DNA of 30,866 bases from CAZONU01 sp965370045 (GCA_965370045.1 CBDUSI010000049.1:1-30866); one strand, 5' to 3'. Counted from the stretch's first letter, positions 1 through 8,387 are shown. Notes: generated by a model not told the origin, from the letters alone. Program-made: numbers and translations.

Positions 1-202
1 GTAAACGCAGCTTCTCGGCGCGCTCGAACAATGGCCCCCAGACCTCGGGATGGTCGATGCTGAACGTAACCAGGTCGCCGACGTTGGCGCCGGTGCTCTC
101 GGCGATGGCCTCCCACTCCGCACCCCGGGCCTTCAGCCGCGCGGCGTCAATCAGGACTTCGCGCGGGAAGGGAATCTTCCGGCTGGCGGTGTCCTTTATC
201 AC
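1..202 (-). CDS. Partial hypothetical protein, helix-turn-helix-like N-terminus
   Basis: The N-terminal 67 codons of a leftward gene that runs off the left edge. The start is GTG: an in-frame TGA lies nine codons upstream, no ATG lies between, and a purine-rich GAGGGAG stands about 8 bases before it. The visible protein has a short basic start, then a helix, then the pattern W-x2-IAESTGANVGDLV followed by an acidic/aromatic stretch (HPEVWGPLF). This looks like a small helix-turn-helix domain of the kind found in terminase small subunits and other phage-like or accessory DNA-binding proteins, but the visible part is too short to assign a family. A consensus sigma-70-type promoter lies about 50 bases upstream. 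Function unknown; reading frame likely real. Confidence 0.55.
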   Translation of the reverse strand, partial: MIKDTASRKIPFPREVLIDAARLKARGAEWEAIAESTGANVGDLVTFSIDHPEVWGPLFERAEKLRL

Positions 203-221
203 GGAGTCCGCTCCCTCTATA

Positions 222-256
222 ACTGGTCACCGGCCACTGACCACCGACAACTGCTA
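222..256. repeat. Degenerate 7-bp tandem repeat in a 5' leader
   Basis: Successive heptamers ACTGGTC, ACCGGCC, ACTGACC, ACCGACA and a partial ACTGCTA form about 4.5 copies of the pattern ACYGRYC. The array covers the leader of the leftward partial gene, from its predicted transcription start towards the start codon. It includes an imperfect palindrome, TGGTCA/TGACCA (224-229/238-243). Confidence 0.6.
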
Positions 257-257
257 T

Positions 258-286
258 ATTATACACCGAACACGCCCGAATGTCAA
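258..286 (-). promoter_or_regulatory. Consensus promoter for the leftward partial gene
   Basis: Reading leftward, TTGACA (286-281), a 17-base spacer and TATAAT (263-258): all twelve hexamer positions match the sigma-70 consensus at ideal spacing. Predicted transcription start is near 251, giving a leader of about 50 bases before the GTG at 202. The surroundings (240-330) are strikingly AT-rich for this window. Confidence 0.8.
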
Positions 287-417
287 GCAGATAATACAGA
301 ATAATATAGAGAAAATGCAAGTGGCTGGGGTCGAGTTGCTTATAGACGTACAAAAGCGGGGTTTAGGGCGAGAATCGCTGGTTGAGATAGATGATAATCA
401 GAATTCCCGGTTTGGGG

Positions 418-446
418 TTGACGGCGGGGCTGTGGCGGGGTATACT
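418..446 (+). promoter_or_regulatory. Promoter for the OLD-family nuclease gene
   Basis: TTGACG (418-423), a 17-base spacer and TATACT (441-446) form a strong sigma-70-like promoter. Predicted start is near 453, leaving a leader of about 78 bases before the ATG at 531. It implies the nuclease gene is transcribed on its own. Confidence 0.65.
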
Positions 447-530
447 ATTTAGGAGGGGAGTGGTGGACAAGTCAAGTGAAGGTGGGTGTTACCGGAATAC
501 ACTCGACGCATCCTGCGGGGGGAAGAATCC

Positions 531-2759
531 ATGCTGCTCAAGGAGATAACACCTCACAATCTCGGTCCCTTTGCCTTTCCAGCGAAGCTTAGAATAGAGC
601 CGGACATTACGGTGCTCACTGGGCCGAACGATGCCGGCAAGTCCTGGTACTTACGACTGATTGAACTCATGTGTGGCGCGGCCAAACCAGGCACCGCGAG
701 CGAGAGCGATGTTAATTCCGACTACCTATTAGCTAGCGCTAGACAGTGGGATGAAGACGCCAGCATCAAGATTACCGCTACGTTCATCGCGACAGATCAA
801 ACGAAAGCCCACATCCCCACCTTGTCTGTGAAACCCGGGGACGAGTTCGCCGTGAATCTCCAGCTTGCGCCGAGGGCCAAGAACATGGCGGTCACCAAGG
901 TGCGACGCAAAGCCACTAAGGCGGCACAACGTCTCAATCATCGAGGGATAGCCATGCCCAGCGTGGTTGTCTTACCGATCCAAAGCGAGATTCGCGACGT
1001 GATAGAGTGGCCTTCGCCGAATCCCGCGGAGACGGGGTTCTTGGATTTCGCGTTCAAAGGGAAGTCGAAGCATGCCCAAGTGCAGAACCTCAGGAAGCCG
1101 ATCATCTATCAACTCTTCTCGCGGGCCAAGCGCAGTATTGATGCTGCACTATCAGACTTGCTTCCAAGCAAACTGAGAATGAATATCGACATTGGATCGT
1201 ATGCGGAGAAGCAGCAGGAACTAGCTGTTGCCTTTGTAGACCAACTCGGAGGTCATGTCCCCATTAGTTCTCGGGGTTCGGGAGTTCAGAAGCTGATAAA
1301 CCTCATTGGTCCTCTGCTTTCAGTTGAGGACATGACCGGGCATATCCTCGTTCTTTTCGACGAACCAGAGAACTCGCTACATCCGGACGCTCAGCGCGTT
1401 CTGAGAAGCATCCTGGAGCGCATTGCTGTTCGCCCTAATGTTCAGGTGATATACGCCACACACTCACCCTCCATGATCAACAACATGCGACCGGAAGCCA
1501 TTCGGTTGGTAACGCGCGCAAACAAGGATGGCACGGCCACCTCGGTCGTCGACAACCGTCCCATAGGAGACAACTTCCTCCCGGTGCGAATTAGCCTCGG
1601 CATGTCCCCGGCTGATTCTCTCTTGTTCGCATCGCTGACAGTTGTGGTTGAGGGCAAGACGGAGGTCCTCTGCCTGCCCTTCTTGCTGCGACGCTTGGCA
1701 ACGGCAAAGGTGACTGGATTCGAAGACGTTGATGCCTTGCTCTCACAGTTGCATTTCTTTGATGGAGAGGGAGACAACTACGAGAACTTCTGTCGGTTGG
1801 CAAGGTCGCAGAACGCTGATGTCATCATATTCCTAGACGGGGACAAGGCTGAGCGCGTCAAGAAGAGTGAGTTAAAAGAGACTCACCCCGAGGTGGAGTT
1901 CGTCGTCATCGAAGACCACAAGGAACTCGAAGAGATTCTGCCCCGAGACAAGTATTTCGAAGCACTTGCAGATCACTTGGGGTTGGAGGAATCCGGTTGC
2001 ACTCCGACAGCGTTTGACGATTGGTGCGAAGAAAAGTCGCTACCGGAGACGCTTACGTTCACTAGGCGCCTTGAATATTGGCTGCTTGGTCAGTTCAGGG
2101 TTGGGTATGTGGACAAACCTAGTGTGATGAGAAAAGCCGCCGTGCTTACGGAGGTGGGGGCAATCAACACCCAGGCATTGGGGAAACTGGTCTCCCTAAT
2201 GAGGACGTTCTTGCAGCGTCGCGCAGGAGGGCCGCCGGATTTCCCTTTTGATTCGGCCCCTGAGCCTAAACAAGAGGGGACAGCACAGGCCGAGCAGTCC
2301 AGCGCCGTTCCCCCTGCTGGCCTTGTAGCCCGGGCCGCGATGTTCGTGTTGGCGCCTCAGGACCCAAGCGCGGGGACGGTGACTCTATCAAGCGACGACT
2401 TCCACTACCTGCGCACGCACGGTGTGATAGCTGGGGCCATTGAGATTGAGAACCGGTCACAGAACTTTGTCGAGGTGACTGACGTACTGCTTGAGATCCC
2501 CGGCCACAGCACAGAAACCGCGTTTACGGATGGCTTTCCCAGGCTCATTGGAAGCAAGGGGAGAGTTCCTTTGCCGCCAGCACGCCCGCCGTTCACCATT
2601 GGACCTGAGGATACCATCCGCAGGGCCGTGTACTTCGGTGAGCCACAAGCGCTCGCGCGAAAGGCAAAGGCAGGCACCGTGAAAGTGAAGTTGGAGGGAT
2701 ATGGTGACCTAGCCTTTGGGGTCACGGTGCGCCAGAACGGTCCGCTTGACCGAGCGTAG
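531..2759 (+). CDS. OLD-family ATP-dependent endonuclease (ABC ATPase + TOPRIM) with extra C-terminal domain
   Basis: 742 aa from the ATG preceded by GGGGGAAG; a GTG at 486 in the same frame lacks a ribosome site. The N-terminal ABC-type ATPase shows Walker A GPNDAGKS (31-38), a signature-like SRGSGVQKL (247-255), Walker B ILVLFDEPE (272-280) and H-loop H311. A TOPRIM nuclease domain follows, with metal-binding E374 in VVEGK and D436/D438 in FLDGD. This order defines OLD nucleases, including the GajA subunit of Gabija. After residue 565 comes a Pro/Gln-rich linker, then a beta-rich region (about 600-742) not part of the core family, which makes the protein longer than usual. No UvrD-like or other partner gene is adjacent, so it is read as a solitary (class 1-like) OLD protein. 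Base composition is visibly poorer in GC than its neighbours, suggesting transfer. A DNA-defence role is inference. Confidence 0.9.
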   Translation: MLLKEITPHNLGPFAFPAKLRIEPDITVLTGPNDAGKSWYLRLIELMCGAAKPGTASESDVNSDYLLASARQWDEDASIKITATFIATDQTKAHIPTLSVKPGDEFAVNLQLAPRAKNMAVTKVRRKATKAAQRLNHRGIAMPSVVVLPIQSEIRDVIEWPSPNPAETGFLDFAFKGKSKHAQVQNLRKPIIYQLFSRAKRSIDAALSDLLPSKLRMNIDIGSYAEKQQELAVAFVDQLGGHVPISSRGSGVQKLINLIGPLLSVEDMTGHILVLFDEPENSLHPDAQRVLRSILERIAVRPNVQVIYATHSPSMINNMRPEAIRLVTRANKDGTATSVVDNRPIGDNFLPVRISLGMSPADSLLFASLTVVVEGKTEVLCLPFLLRRLATAKVTGFEDVDALLSQLHFFDGEGDNYENFCRLARSQNADVIIFLDGDKAERVKKSELKETHPEVEFVVIEDHKELEEILPRDKYFEALADHLGLEESGCTPTAFDDWCEEKSLPETLTFTRRLEYWLLGQFRVGYVDKPSVMRKAAVLTEVGAINTQALGKLVSLMRTFLQRRAGGPPDFPFDSAPEPKQEGTAQAEQSSAVPPAGLVARAAMFVLAPQDPSAGTVTLSSDDFHYLRTHGVIAGAIEIENRSQNFVEVTDVLLEIPGHSTETAFTDGFPRLIGSKGRVPLPPARPPFTIGPEDTIRRAVYFGEPQALARKAKAGTVKVKLEGYGDLAFGVTVRQNGPLDRA

Positions 2760-2811
2760 ATTCACCTAATTCCCTCCCCTCTTGACCCCGGCGCGGTGCG
2801 TCCCTCCGCCC

Positions 2812-2839
2812 TTGAAAACCCCGACAGAGCGGCTATTAT
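2812..2839 (+). promoter_or_regulatory. Promoter for tadA, predicted leaderless start
   Basis: TTGAAA (2812-2817), a 16-base spacer and TATTAT (2834-2839). The expected transcription start falls near 2846, within two bases of the tadA ATG (2848), and no Shine-Dalgarno sequence precedes that ATG. Confidence 0.55.
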
Positions 2840-2847
2840 CGGCCCGG

Positions 2848-3327
2848 ATGAGCACGGAAGCCGAGGACCCGCGCTTCATGGCCGAGGCCCACCGCCAGCC
2901 CCGGGCGGCGGCCGAGGCCGGCGAGGTGCCCGTCGGGGCGGTGGCCGTCATCAACGGGCGCATCGTCGGCCGCGCCGGCAACCAGCGTGAGATGCTGCGC
3001 GACCCCACCGCCCACGCGGAGATGCTGGTCATCACCCAGGCCGCCGCGGAGCTGGGCTCATGGCGGCTCGAGGGCGTCACCGTCTACGTGACCCTGGAGC
3101 CCTGCGCCATGTGCGCCGGGGCCATGGTCCTGGGACGCGTCGCCCGGCTGGTCTACGGGGCGGCTGACCCCAAGGCGGGGGCCTGCGGCTCGGTGCTGAA
3201 CGTGATCGAGCACCCCGCGCTCAACCACCGGGTGCCGGTCGAGTCCGGGGTGCTGGCCGGGGAGTGCGCCGCGGTGCTCAAGGAATTCTTTGCGAAGCGC
3301 CGCGGAGCGGCCGATGAACAGAGGTGA
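2848..3327 (+). CDS. tadA: tRNA-specific adenosine deaminase
   Basis: Zinc deaminase of the cytidine/deoxycytidylate deaminase superfamily that converts the wobble adenosine (A34) of tRNA-Arg(ACG) to inosine. 159 aa from the ATG. The zinc and catalytic motifs are complete: H56-A-E58 (zinc ligand and general acid/base Glu) and P85-C-A-M-C89. The family opening, here AAAEAGEVPVGAVAV, is recognisable, as is the substrate-loop region around NQREMLRDPTAHAE. In-frame upstream extension to 2782 is possible but gives non-family sequence and would start before the promoter. The helix just before the EAGEVP motif (HRQPRA) is slightly unusual. A tRNA-Ser gene begins 8 bases after the stop, so the two may share a transcript. 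Confidence 0.95.
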   Translation: MSTEAEDPRFMAEAHRQPRAAAEAGEVPVGAVAVINGRIVGRAGNQREMLRDPTAHAEMLVITQAAAELGSWRLEGVTVYVTLEPCAMCAGAMVLGRVARLVYGAADPKAGACGSVLNVIEHPALNHRVPVESGVLAGECAAVLKEFFAKRRGAADEQR

Positions 3328-3335
3328 AACCGGGC

Positions 3336-3425
<90 letters not shown>

Positions 3426-3490
3426 ATATGGCGGGATTAGAAACGCGGCCAGCGCAGCCCTCCTGGGCATTTCTGACCTCCTATTTTCAC

Positions 3491-3519
3491 TTGACTCAGG
3501 TCCGGCTCTAACTTATAGA
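3491..3519 (+). promoter_or_regulatory. Promoter of the aconitase-isocitrate dehydrogenase operon
   Basis: TTGACT (3491-3496), 17-base spacer, TATAGA (3514-3519). Predicted start near 3526, about 50 bases before the aconitase ATG. It lies downstream of the tRNA end and is overlapped by an inverted repeat. Confidence 0.7.
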
Positions 3520-3528
3520 CCTGAATCA
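3492..3528. promoter_or_regulatory. Candidate operator: 11-bp inverted repeat across the aconitase promoter
   Basis: TGACTCAGGTC (3492-3502) and GACCTGAATCA (3518-3528) are inverted copies matching at 10 of 11 positions, with centres 26 bp apart (about two and a half helical turns). One arm covers most of the -35 box and the other overlaps the end of the -10 box and the predicted start. That arrangement suits a repressor or redox/iron-responsive dimer. The regulator cannot be identified from sequence. Confidence 0.5.
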
Positions 3529-3577
3529 ATCAGGGGCAGGCCAGTCAGGCCATGTTTGAAGAAGGAGTGGACATCGA

Positions 3578-5527
3578 ATGGGAGCCTCAATAGCACAGAA
3601 GCTGTTGGAAGCCCACTGCGTTGAAGGAACCTGGAAACCCGGGTCGGAAATCGCCATCAGGATAGACCAGACGCTCACCCAAGACGCCACCGGCACGATG
3701 GCCTACCTGCAGTTCGAAGCCACCGGGCTGTCCAGGATCACGACCGAACTCTCGGTCAGCTACATTGACCACAACACGATCCAGATCGGCTTCGAGAATG
3801 CGGACGACCACGCCTACCTGCGTTCCATCGCGGCGAAGTACGGGATCGTCCTCTCGCGGGCCGGCAACGGCATATGCCATCAGGTGCACCTGGAGCGCTT
3901 CGGCAAGCCCGGCAAGACCATGCTGGGGTCGGACTCTCACACCCCCACGGGAGGCGGCATCGGCATGATCGCCATCGGCGCCGGCGGCCTGGACGTGGCC
4001 ATGGCCATGGGCGGCGCGCCGTTTCACCTTATCTGCCCCCAGGTGGTCAAGATCAACCTGACCGGCGAGCTCCAGCCCTGGGTCACCGCCAAGGACGTGA
4101 TCCTCGAAGTGCTCCGCAACTTCGGGACCAAGGGCAACGTCAACACCGTATTCGAGTACGGCGGCCCGAGCGCGGAGAAGCTCTCGGTGCCCGAGAGGGC
4201 GACCATCACCAACATGGGCGCGGAGTGCGGCGTGACCACTTCGGTGTTCCCCAGCGACGAGGTCACCAGGAAGTTTCTGGAGTCCCAGGGCCGCGCGGCG
4301 GATTGGACACAGATCGCGGCCGATGACGACGCGGAGTACGACCGGGTGGTCGAGATCGACCTCTCCGGCATCGTGCCGCTGGCGGCCACGCCACACTCGC
4401 CGGGGAACGTCGCCACCGTCGAGTCCCTGGAAGGCCTGCAGGTGGACCAGGTTTGCGTGGGCTCATGCACCAACTCCTCCTACAAGGACCTGGCGGTGAC
4501 CGCGGCGATACTCAAGGGCAAGGTGGTGGCTCCGGGTGTCAGCCTGGTGGTCGCCCCGGGTTCGCGCCAGGTGCTCCAGAACATCGAGAGGGACGGGTAC
4601 CTGGCCGACCTCATCGCCGCCGGTGCGCGCCTCGAGGGTTCCGCCTGCGGCTTCTGCATCGGCAACAGCCAGTCACCGGCCACGGACGCCGTCACGCTGC
4701 GCACCTCCAACCGCAACTTCGAGGGGCGGTCGGGCACCAAGAGCGCGCAGGCCTACCTGGTATCCTGCGAAACCGCCGCGGTGTCGGCCGTCACGGGGGT
4801 CATCACTGACCCTCGAAAGTCGGGCATGGACTGCCCGGCGGTGGAGGTTCCCCGCAAGCTGGTCATTGACGACCGCATGTTCATCTTCCCCAAGGACGTG
4901 GGCGATCCCGCGAAGGTCAACGTCCTTCGGGGACCGAACATCGGTACGCCGCCGTCCAACGACCCGTTTCCCGCGGACGTCGGCGGCGTGGTCGCGATCA
5001 AGGTGGGCGACAAGACCACCACCGACCACATCATCCCGGCCGGCGCGCGGATGAAGTACCGCTCCAACGTGCCCAAGTACTCGGAGTTCGTGTTCGAGAC
5101 GGTGGACCCCGACTTCCCGCAGCGCGCGGCGAAGGCCCGCGATGCCGGCAAGCACAACGTCATCGTCGGTGGCGAGAGCTACGGCGAGGGTTCCTCGCGC
5201 GAGCATGCCGCCATATGCCCCATGTTCCTGGGCGTCAAGGTCGTGCTGGCCAAGTCGTTCCAGCGCATCCACAGCGACAATCTGATCAACTTCGGCATTC
5301 TGCCTCTGACCTTCCAGAATCCGGATGACTACCAGGGGCTCGACCAGGGCGACGAGGTCGAAATCGCCGGCGTCGCGGCGGCGATCGCCTCCGGGGGGGC
5401 ACTGGTCCTGAAGAACAAGAGCAAGGGCGCTGAGATCCCGGTGGTTCACAGCTTGAGCGAACGGCAGAAGGAGATCGTCCTGGCAGGCGGCGCGCTGTCG
5501 CTGCAGAAGAAGAAGGCAGGCGGGTAA
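3578..5527 (+). CDS. Aconitate hydratase, short (Aquifex-type) form
   Basis: Fe-S enzyme isomerising citrate to isocitrate in the TCA cycle. At 649 aa it matches the short Aquifex-type aconitase rather than the roughly 890-aa AcnA or 860-aa AcnB. Visible landmarks: SDSHTPTGGG (118-127); cluster cysteines C297 in VGSCTNSS and C357/C360 in SACGFCIGNS; interdomain region RGPNIGTPPSND (451-462); swivel-domain substrate motifs GDKTTTDHI (478-486) and GEGSSREHAA (537-546). ATG start with GAAGGAG ten bases upstream. Isocitrate dehydrogenase follows after 22 bases, so citrate to 2-oxoglutarate is encoded as one unit. Likely controlled through the inverted repeat over its promoter. Confidence 0.95.
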   Translation: MGASIAQKLLEAHCVEGTWKPGSEIAIRIDQTLTQDATGTMAYLQFEATGLSRITTELSVSYIDHNTIQIGFENADDHAYLRSIAAKYGIVLSRAGNGICHQVHLERFGKPGKTMLGSDSHTPTGGGIGMIAIGAGGLDVAMAMGGAPFHLICPQVVKINLTGELQPWVTAKDVILEVLRNFGTKGNVNTVFEYGGPSAEKLSVPERATITNMGAECGVTTSVFPSDEVTRKFLESQGRAADWTQIAADDDAEYDRVVEIDLSGIVPLAATPHSPGNVATVESLEGLQVDQVCVGSCTNSSYKDLAVTAAILKGKVVAPGVSLVVAPGSRQVLQNIERDGYLADLIAAGARLEGSACGFCIGNSQSPATDAVTLRTSNRNFEGRSGTKSAQAYLVSCETAAVSAVTGVITDPRKSGMDCPAVEVPRKLVIDDRMFIFPKDVGDPAKVNVLRGPNIGTPPSNDPFPADVGGVVAIKVGDKTTTDHIIPAGARMKYRSNVPKYSEFVFETVDPDFPQRAAKARDAGKHNVIVGGESYGEGSSREHAAICPMFLGVKVVLAKSFQRIHSDNLINFGILPLTFQNPDDYQGLDQGDEVEIAGVAAAIASGGALVLKNKSKGAEIPVVHSLSERQKEIVLAGGALSLQKKKAGG

Positions 5528-5549
5528 GAGCGAAAAGGAGAGTCTCACC

Positions 5550-6767
5550 GTGGCGAAAAAGATTAGCACCAAGAACGTGATTGTCGAGATCGACGGCGAC
5601 GAGATGACCCGGGTCATGTGGGCGATGGTCAAGGAGCAACTTCTGGCTCCCTACGCGGATGTCAAGACCGAGTACTACGACCTGGGCCTGAAGGTGCGTG
5701 ACGAGACCGATGATCGCATCACCCTGGACGCCGCCGAGGCCATCAAGAAGCACGGTGTGGGCGTGAAGTGCGCGACCATCACGCCGGACAAGAACCGCGT
5801 GAAGGAATACAGTCTGAAGAAGGAATGGAAGTCGCCCAACGGCACCATCCGCGCCCAGCTGGACGGCACCGTCTTCCGCAAGCCGATACTGGTAAACAAC
5901 ATCAAACCGGGAGTTCGCACCTGGAAGAAGCCCATCATCGTGGGCAGACATGCCTACGGAGACGTCTACAAGAACACCGAGTTCAAGGTGCCGGGCCCCG
6001 GAAAGGCCGAGCTGGTGTACACCGACGAGGGCGGCAAGGAGCTCTTCCGCGGCGCCATCCACGAGTTCAAGGACGGCGGCGGCGTCATCCAGGGCATTCA
6101 CAACACGGATGCTTCCATCCGGAGCTTCGCCCAGGCCTGCATGGAGTACGCCCTGGACCAGAAGGTCGATCTCTGGTTCGGAGCCAAGGACACCATCTCC
6201 AAGACCTACGACGGGAACTTCAGAGACATCTTCTCCGAGGTTTTCGACGGCCAGTACCGGGACAAGTTCGCGGCGGCCGGGATCGACTTCAACTTCACGC
6301 TCATCGACGACACCGTGGCGCGCATCATGAAGTCCGAGGGCGGCATGCTCTGGGCCTGCAAGAACTACGACGGCGACGTGATGTCCGACATGCTGGCCTC
6401 CGCCTTCGGGTCCCTGGCGATGATGACCTCCGTGCTGGTGTCCCCCCACGGCTGGTTCGAGTACGAGGCGGCCCACGGCACGGTGCAGAGACACTACCGC
6501 AAGCACCTCAAGGGCGAGAGCACCTCGACCAACTGCATGGCCTTGCTGTTTGCATGGACCGGTGCGATCCGCAAGCGCGGAGAACTGGACGGGACGGCTG
6601 ACGTTGTCGATTTCGCGAACGCCCTGGAGCAGGCTGCGCTTACCACGGTCGAGAAGGGCATGATGACCGGCGACCTGGCCAGACTCGCAGAACCGGCCCC
6701 TGAGGAGATCTGCTCCACTCAGGAGTTCATCTCCGAGATCGTCGGGACGCTGGAGAGCATCCGCTGA
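5550..6767 (+). CDS. icd: NADP-dependent isocitrate dehydrogenase, type II (eukaryote-like subfamily)
   Basis: Oxidative decarboxylation of isocitrate to 2-oxoglutarate. 405 aa, the length of the homodimeric subfamily shared with eukaryotic cytosolic/mitochondrial enzymes. Typical motifs: EIDGDEMTRVMW near the N-terminus, CATITPDKNRVKEY, KSPNGTIRAQLDGTVFRKPI (substrate loop with the phosphorylation-type Ser/Asn region), GRHAYGDVYK, IDDTVARIMKSEGG with the metal Asp, and EAAHGTVQRHYR followed by STSTN for NADP binding. The GTG start has AAAAGGAG nine bases upstream. Second gene of the aconitase operon. The region just before EAAHGTV (SPHGWFEY) differs slightly from the usual DGKTFEAE form. Confidence 0.95.
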   Translation: MAKKISTKNVIVEIDGDEMTRVMWAMVKEQLLAPYADVKTEYYDLGLKVRDETDDRITLDAAEAIKKHGVGVKCATITPDKNRVKEYSLKKEWKSPNGTIRAQLDGTVFRKPILVNNIKPGVRTWKKPIIVGRHAYGDVYKNTEFKVPGPGKAELVYTDEGGKELFRGAIHEFKDGGGVIQGIHNTDASIRSFAQACMEYALDQKVDLWFGAKDTISKTYDGNFRDIFSEVFDGQYRDKFAAAGIDFNFTLIDDTVARIMKSEGGMLWACKNYDGDVMSDMLASAFGSLAMMTSVLVSPHGWFEYEAAHGTVQRHYRKHLKGESTSTNCMALLFAWTGAIRKRGELDGTADVVDFANALEQAALTTVEKGMMTGDLARLAEPAPEEICSTQEFISEIVGTLESIR

Positions 6768-6890
6768 GCTTGCCCCCAGCCTGAGCGCCGGCAGTCAAAC
6801 AGGGACTGGTCTTGATGCGGCCTGCGGCGGAGGTCGGAGGTCCGGGCGCCGCGTAGCGCGCTGACCTTCCGGCACGCCTCCCCGGCGGCG

Positions 6891-8387
6891 CTACTTCTTC
6901 CGGCGCGGCTCGGTGTAGTGCAGCTTGGAGTTCCGGAGCTTGGCGGGGTTGAACCAGACCAGCCCGTAGTGGATCTCGTATTCCGGCTTATCGCCGGGCT
7001 TCTCGGCCGCCTTGAGCAGGCACCCGCGGCGGGTGCCGGTGAAGTACATGGTGCCGTCGGCGGCCACGCTGGTCAGCCCGGTGCCCAGCTTGTTGACTCC
7101 CACCTTTCGATCATCCTTCCTGACCATGTAGCCCCAGTCGCGGACCTCGCCGCTTTTGGGGTCGTAGCTCAGGAGCTGGCTGCTGGCGTGGTAATAGAGC
7201 AGTCCGTTCCTGCTGAAGTTCATGATCCTGATGCTCGCCCCGGTCCACTCGGCGCCGAACCCGCTCCAGGGCTTGACGTGGGGGTGGTCGATCACCCGGC
7301 CGAAGATGCCCGCGCCGCCGTCGACCTCGAACATCTGCCCGCGGCGCTGGTTGGTCGAGTAGATGCGCATCCCGTCCGGTGAGCGCGTGCCCCAGAACCA
7401 CCAGTTGCGGAAGCGGCCGGTGTGACGCAGCAGGCGGGGGTTCTTCACCGGGTCCGGCCGGGTGGGAGTGGTCAGTCTCGCAGGCCGGACCAGCCGGCCC
7501 TTGACGCCGAGCGGCGGCTCGAACTTGCCCTCATAGTCCGCGGGAACGTAGACCAGGATGTCCCCGGTGGACCCATCGCAGATGAAGACCCGGCCGTCCT
7601 TGAGGACGTCGAAATACCGTGGCACCCCCTGCAGACCGCCGGAGGTCAGCCCCAGCATGGTGATGCGCGGCTGGCCCTCGGACGGCTTCAGGCGGCAGGC
7701 GTAGAGCTGGCCGCTGGGCCAGGTGAGTCCGTAGATAACCCCGCGCTTCTTGTCCATGCACATGGCGATGATGCCCTCGTGCCGGCGGGCCCAGCCGAGG
7801 TCCTCGGTCTTGCCGGTCTTCGGGTCGTAGGCGAAGAAGTGCCCTCCCCCGTAGCGGCGGGTGTTGTCCACCTGCTCGTCGCCCACGCCCGAATCGGTGG
7901 CCCCGTAGATGCGGCCGTCCGGCCCCTCGTACAGCCGGGTGTGTATCTTGTCCTGGCCATAGAGCCAGGCGTCCGCCGGCGCCAGGCCGGAAACGTCTTC
8001 GCCCTTTAGCACCGGCTTGGTCCCGCGGGGCAGGGGCTTCCCGTCCGGCCCGCCCTGAAGCGCGCCGCTGGTGAAGGTGACCAGGACTTCTATCGTGTCC
8101 TTCTTCGGATCGTAGGCCAGCAGCCGCGCGGGCTTGGGCTTGGCGGACGTGGCCATGTAGACCTTCCCGTCGCTGGCCAGGAGCGCCCCCGTGTAACACT
8201 CCTTGATCTCGATGGACATCTCGCGGAACTCGACGGGGATAGCCGTGTGGTTCATGTCCTCGCGGGAAACGATCGGCCGGCCGCCCTCTCCGCTGGCGCA
8301 GGAGGACGTCAAGGCGAGCAGCGCACCCCCCGCGAGGCTGGCAGCGAAACCGAGTCTACTTGTCCGTCGACTCTTGAGCGTCGCCAT
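6891..8387 (-). CDS. Secreted propeller-like protein, probable lipoprotein
   Basis: 498 aa from the ATG with GAGG a few bases upstream; an extension to 8429 adds an unlikely N-terminus. A signal peptide is clear: basic KSRR, a hydrophobic run of about 16 residues, then LTSSC with C30 as the probable lipidated cysteine. Thr at -3 makes the lipobox imperfect. The mature part has repeated blades of the kind DGKVYMATS/RLLAYDPKKD, DGRIYGATDSG/FFAYDPKTGKTEDLG and GVIYGLTW/LYACR, ending in ADGTMYFTG. This points to a beta-propeller (SMP-30/NHL/PQQ-like) on the cell surface or in the periplasm. Ligand and enzymatic role are unknown. It faces the icd gene tail to tail with 123 bases between. Confidence 0.75.
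   Translation of the reverse strand: MATLKSRRTSRLGFAASLAGGALLALTSSCASGEGGRPIVSREDMNHTAIPVEFREMSIEIKECYTGALLASDGKVYMATSAKPKPARLLAYDPKKDTIEVLVTFTSGALQGGPDGKPLPRGTKPVLKGEDVSGLAPADAWLYGQDKIHTRLYEGPDGRIYGATDSGVGDEQVDNTRRYGGGHFFAYDPKTGKTEDLGWARRHEGIIAMCMDKKRGVIYGLTWPSGQLYACRLKPSEGQPRITMLGLTSGGLQGVPRYFDVLKDGRVFICDGSTGDILVYVPADYEGKFEPPLGVKGRLVRPARLTTPTRPDPVKNPRLLRHTGRFRNWWFWGTRSPDGMRIYSTNQRRGQMFEVDGGAGIFGRVIDHPHVKPWSGFGAEWTGASIRIMNFSRNGLLYYHASSQLLSYDPKSGEVRDWGYMVRKDDRKVGVNKLGTGLTSVAADGTMYFTGTRRGCLLKAAEKPGDKPEYEIHYGLVWFNPAKLRNSKLHYTEPRRKK

Noticed and set aside
57..452. Rightward open frames over the left intergenic region (50-304, 57-452)
   Set aside because: They run across the antisense of the partial leftward gene and a promoter/repeat region, with no ribosome site or protein-like composition.
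531..3327. A Gabija-type two-gene defence system
   Set aside because: The OLD protein is GajA-like in plan, but the next gene is tadA, not a UvrD-like helicase.
8303..8387. Tat signal on the propeller lipoprotein
   Set aside because: It has SRR but lacks the following F-L-K pattern; a plain Sec/lipoprotein signal explains it better.
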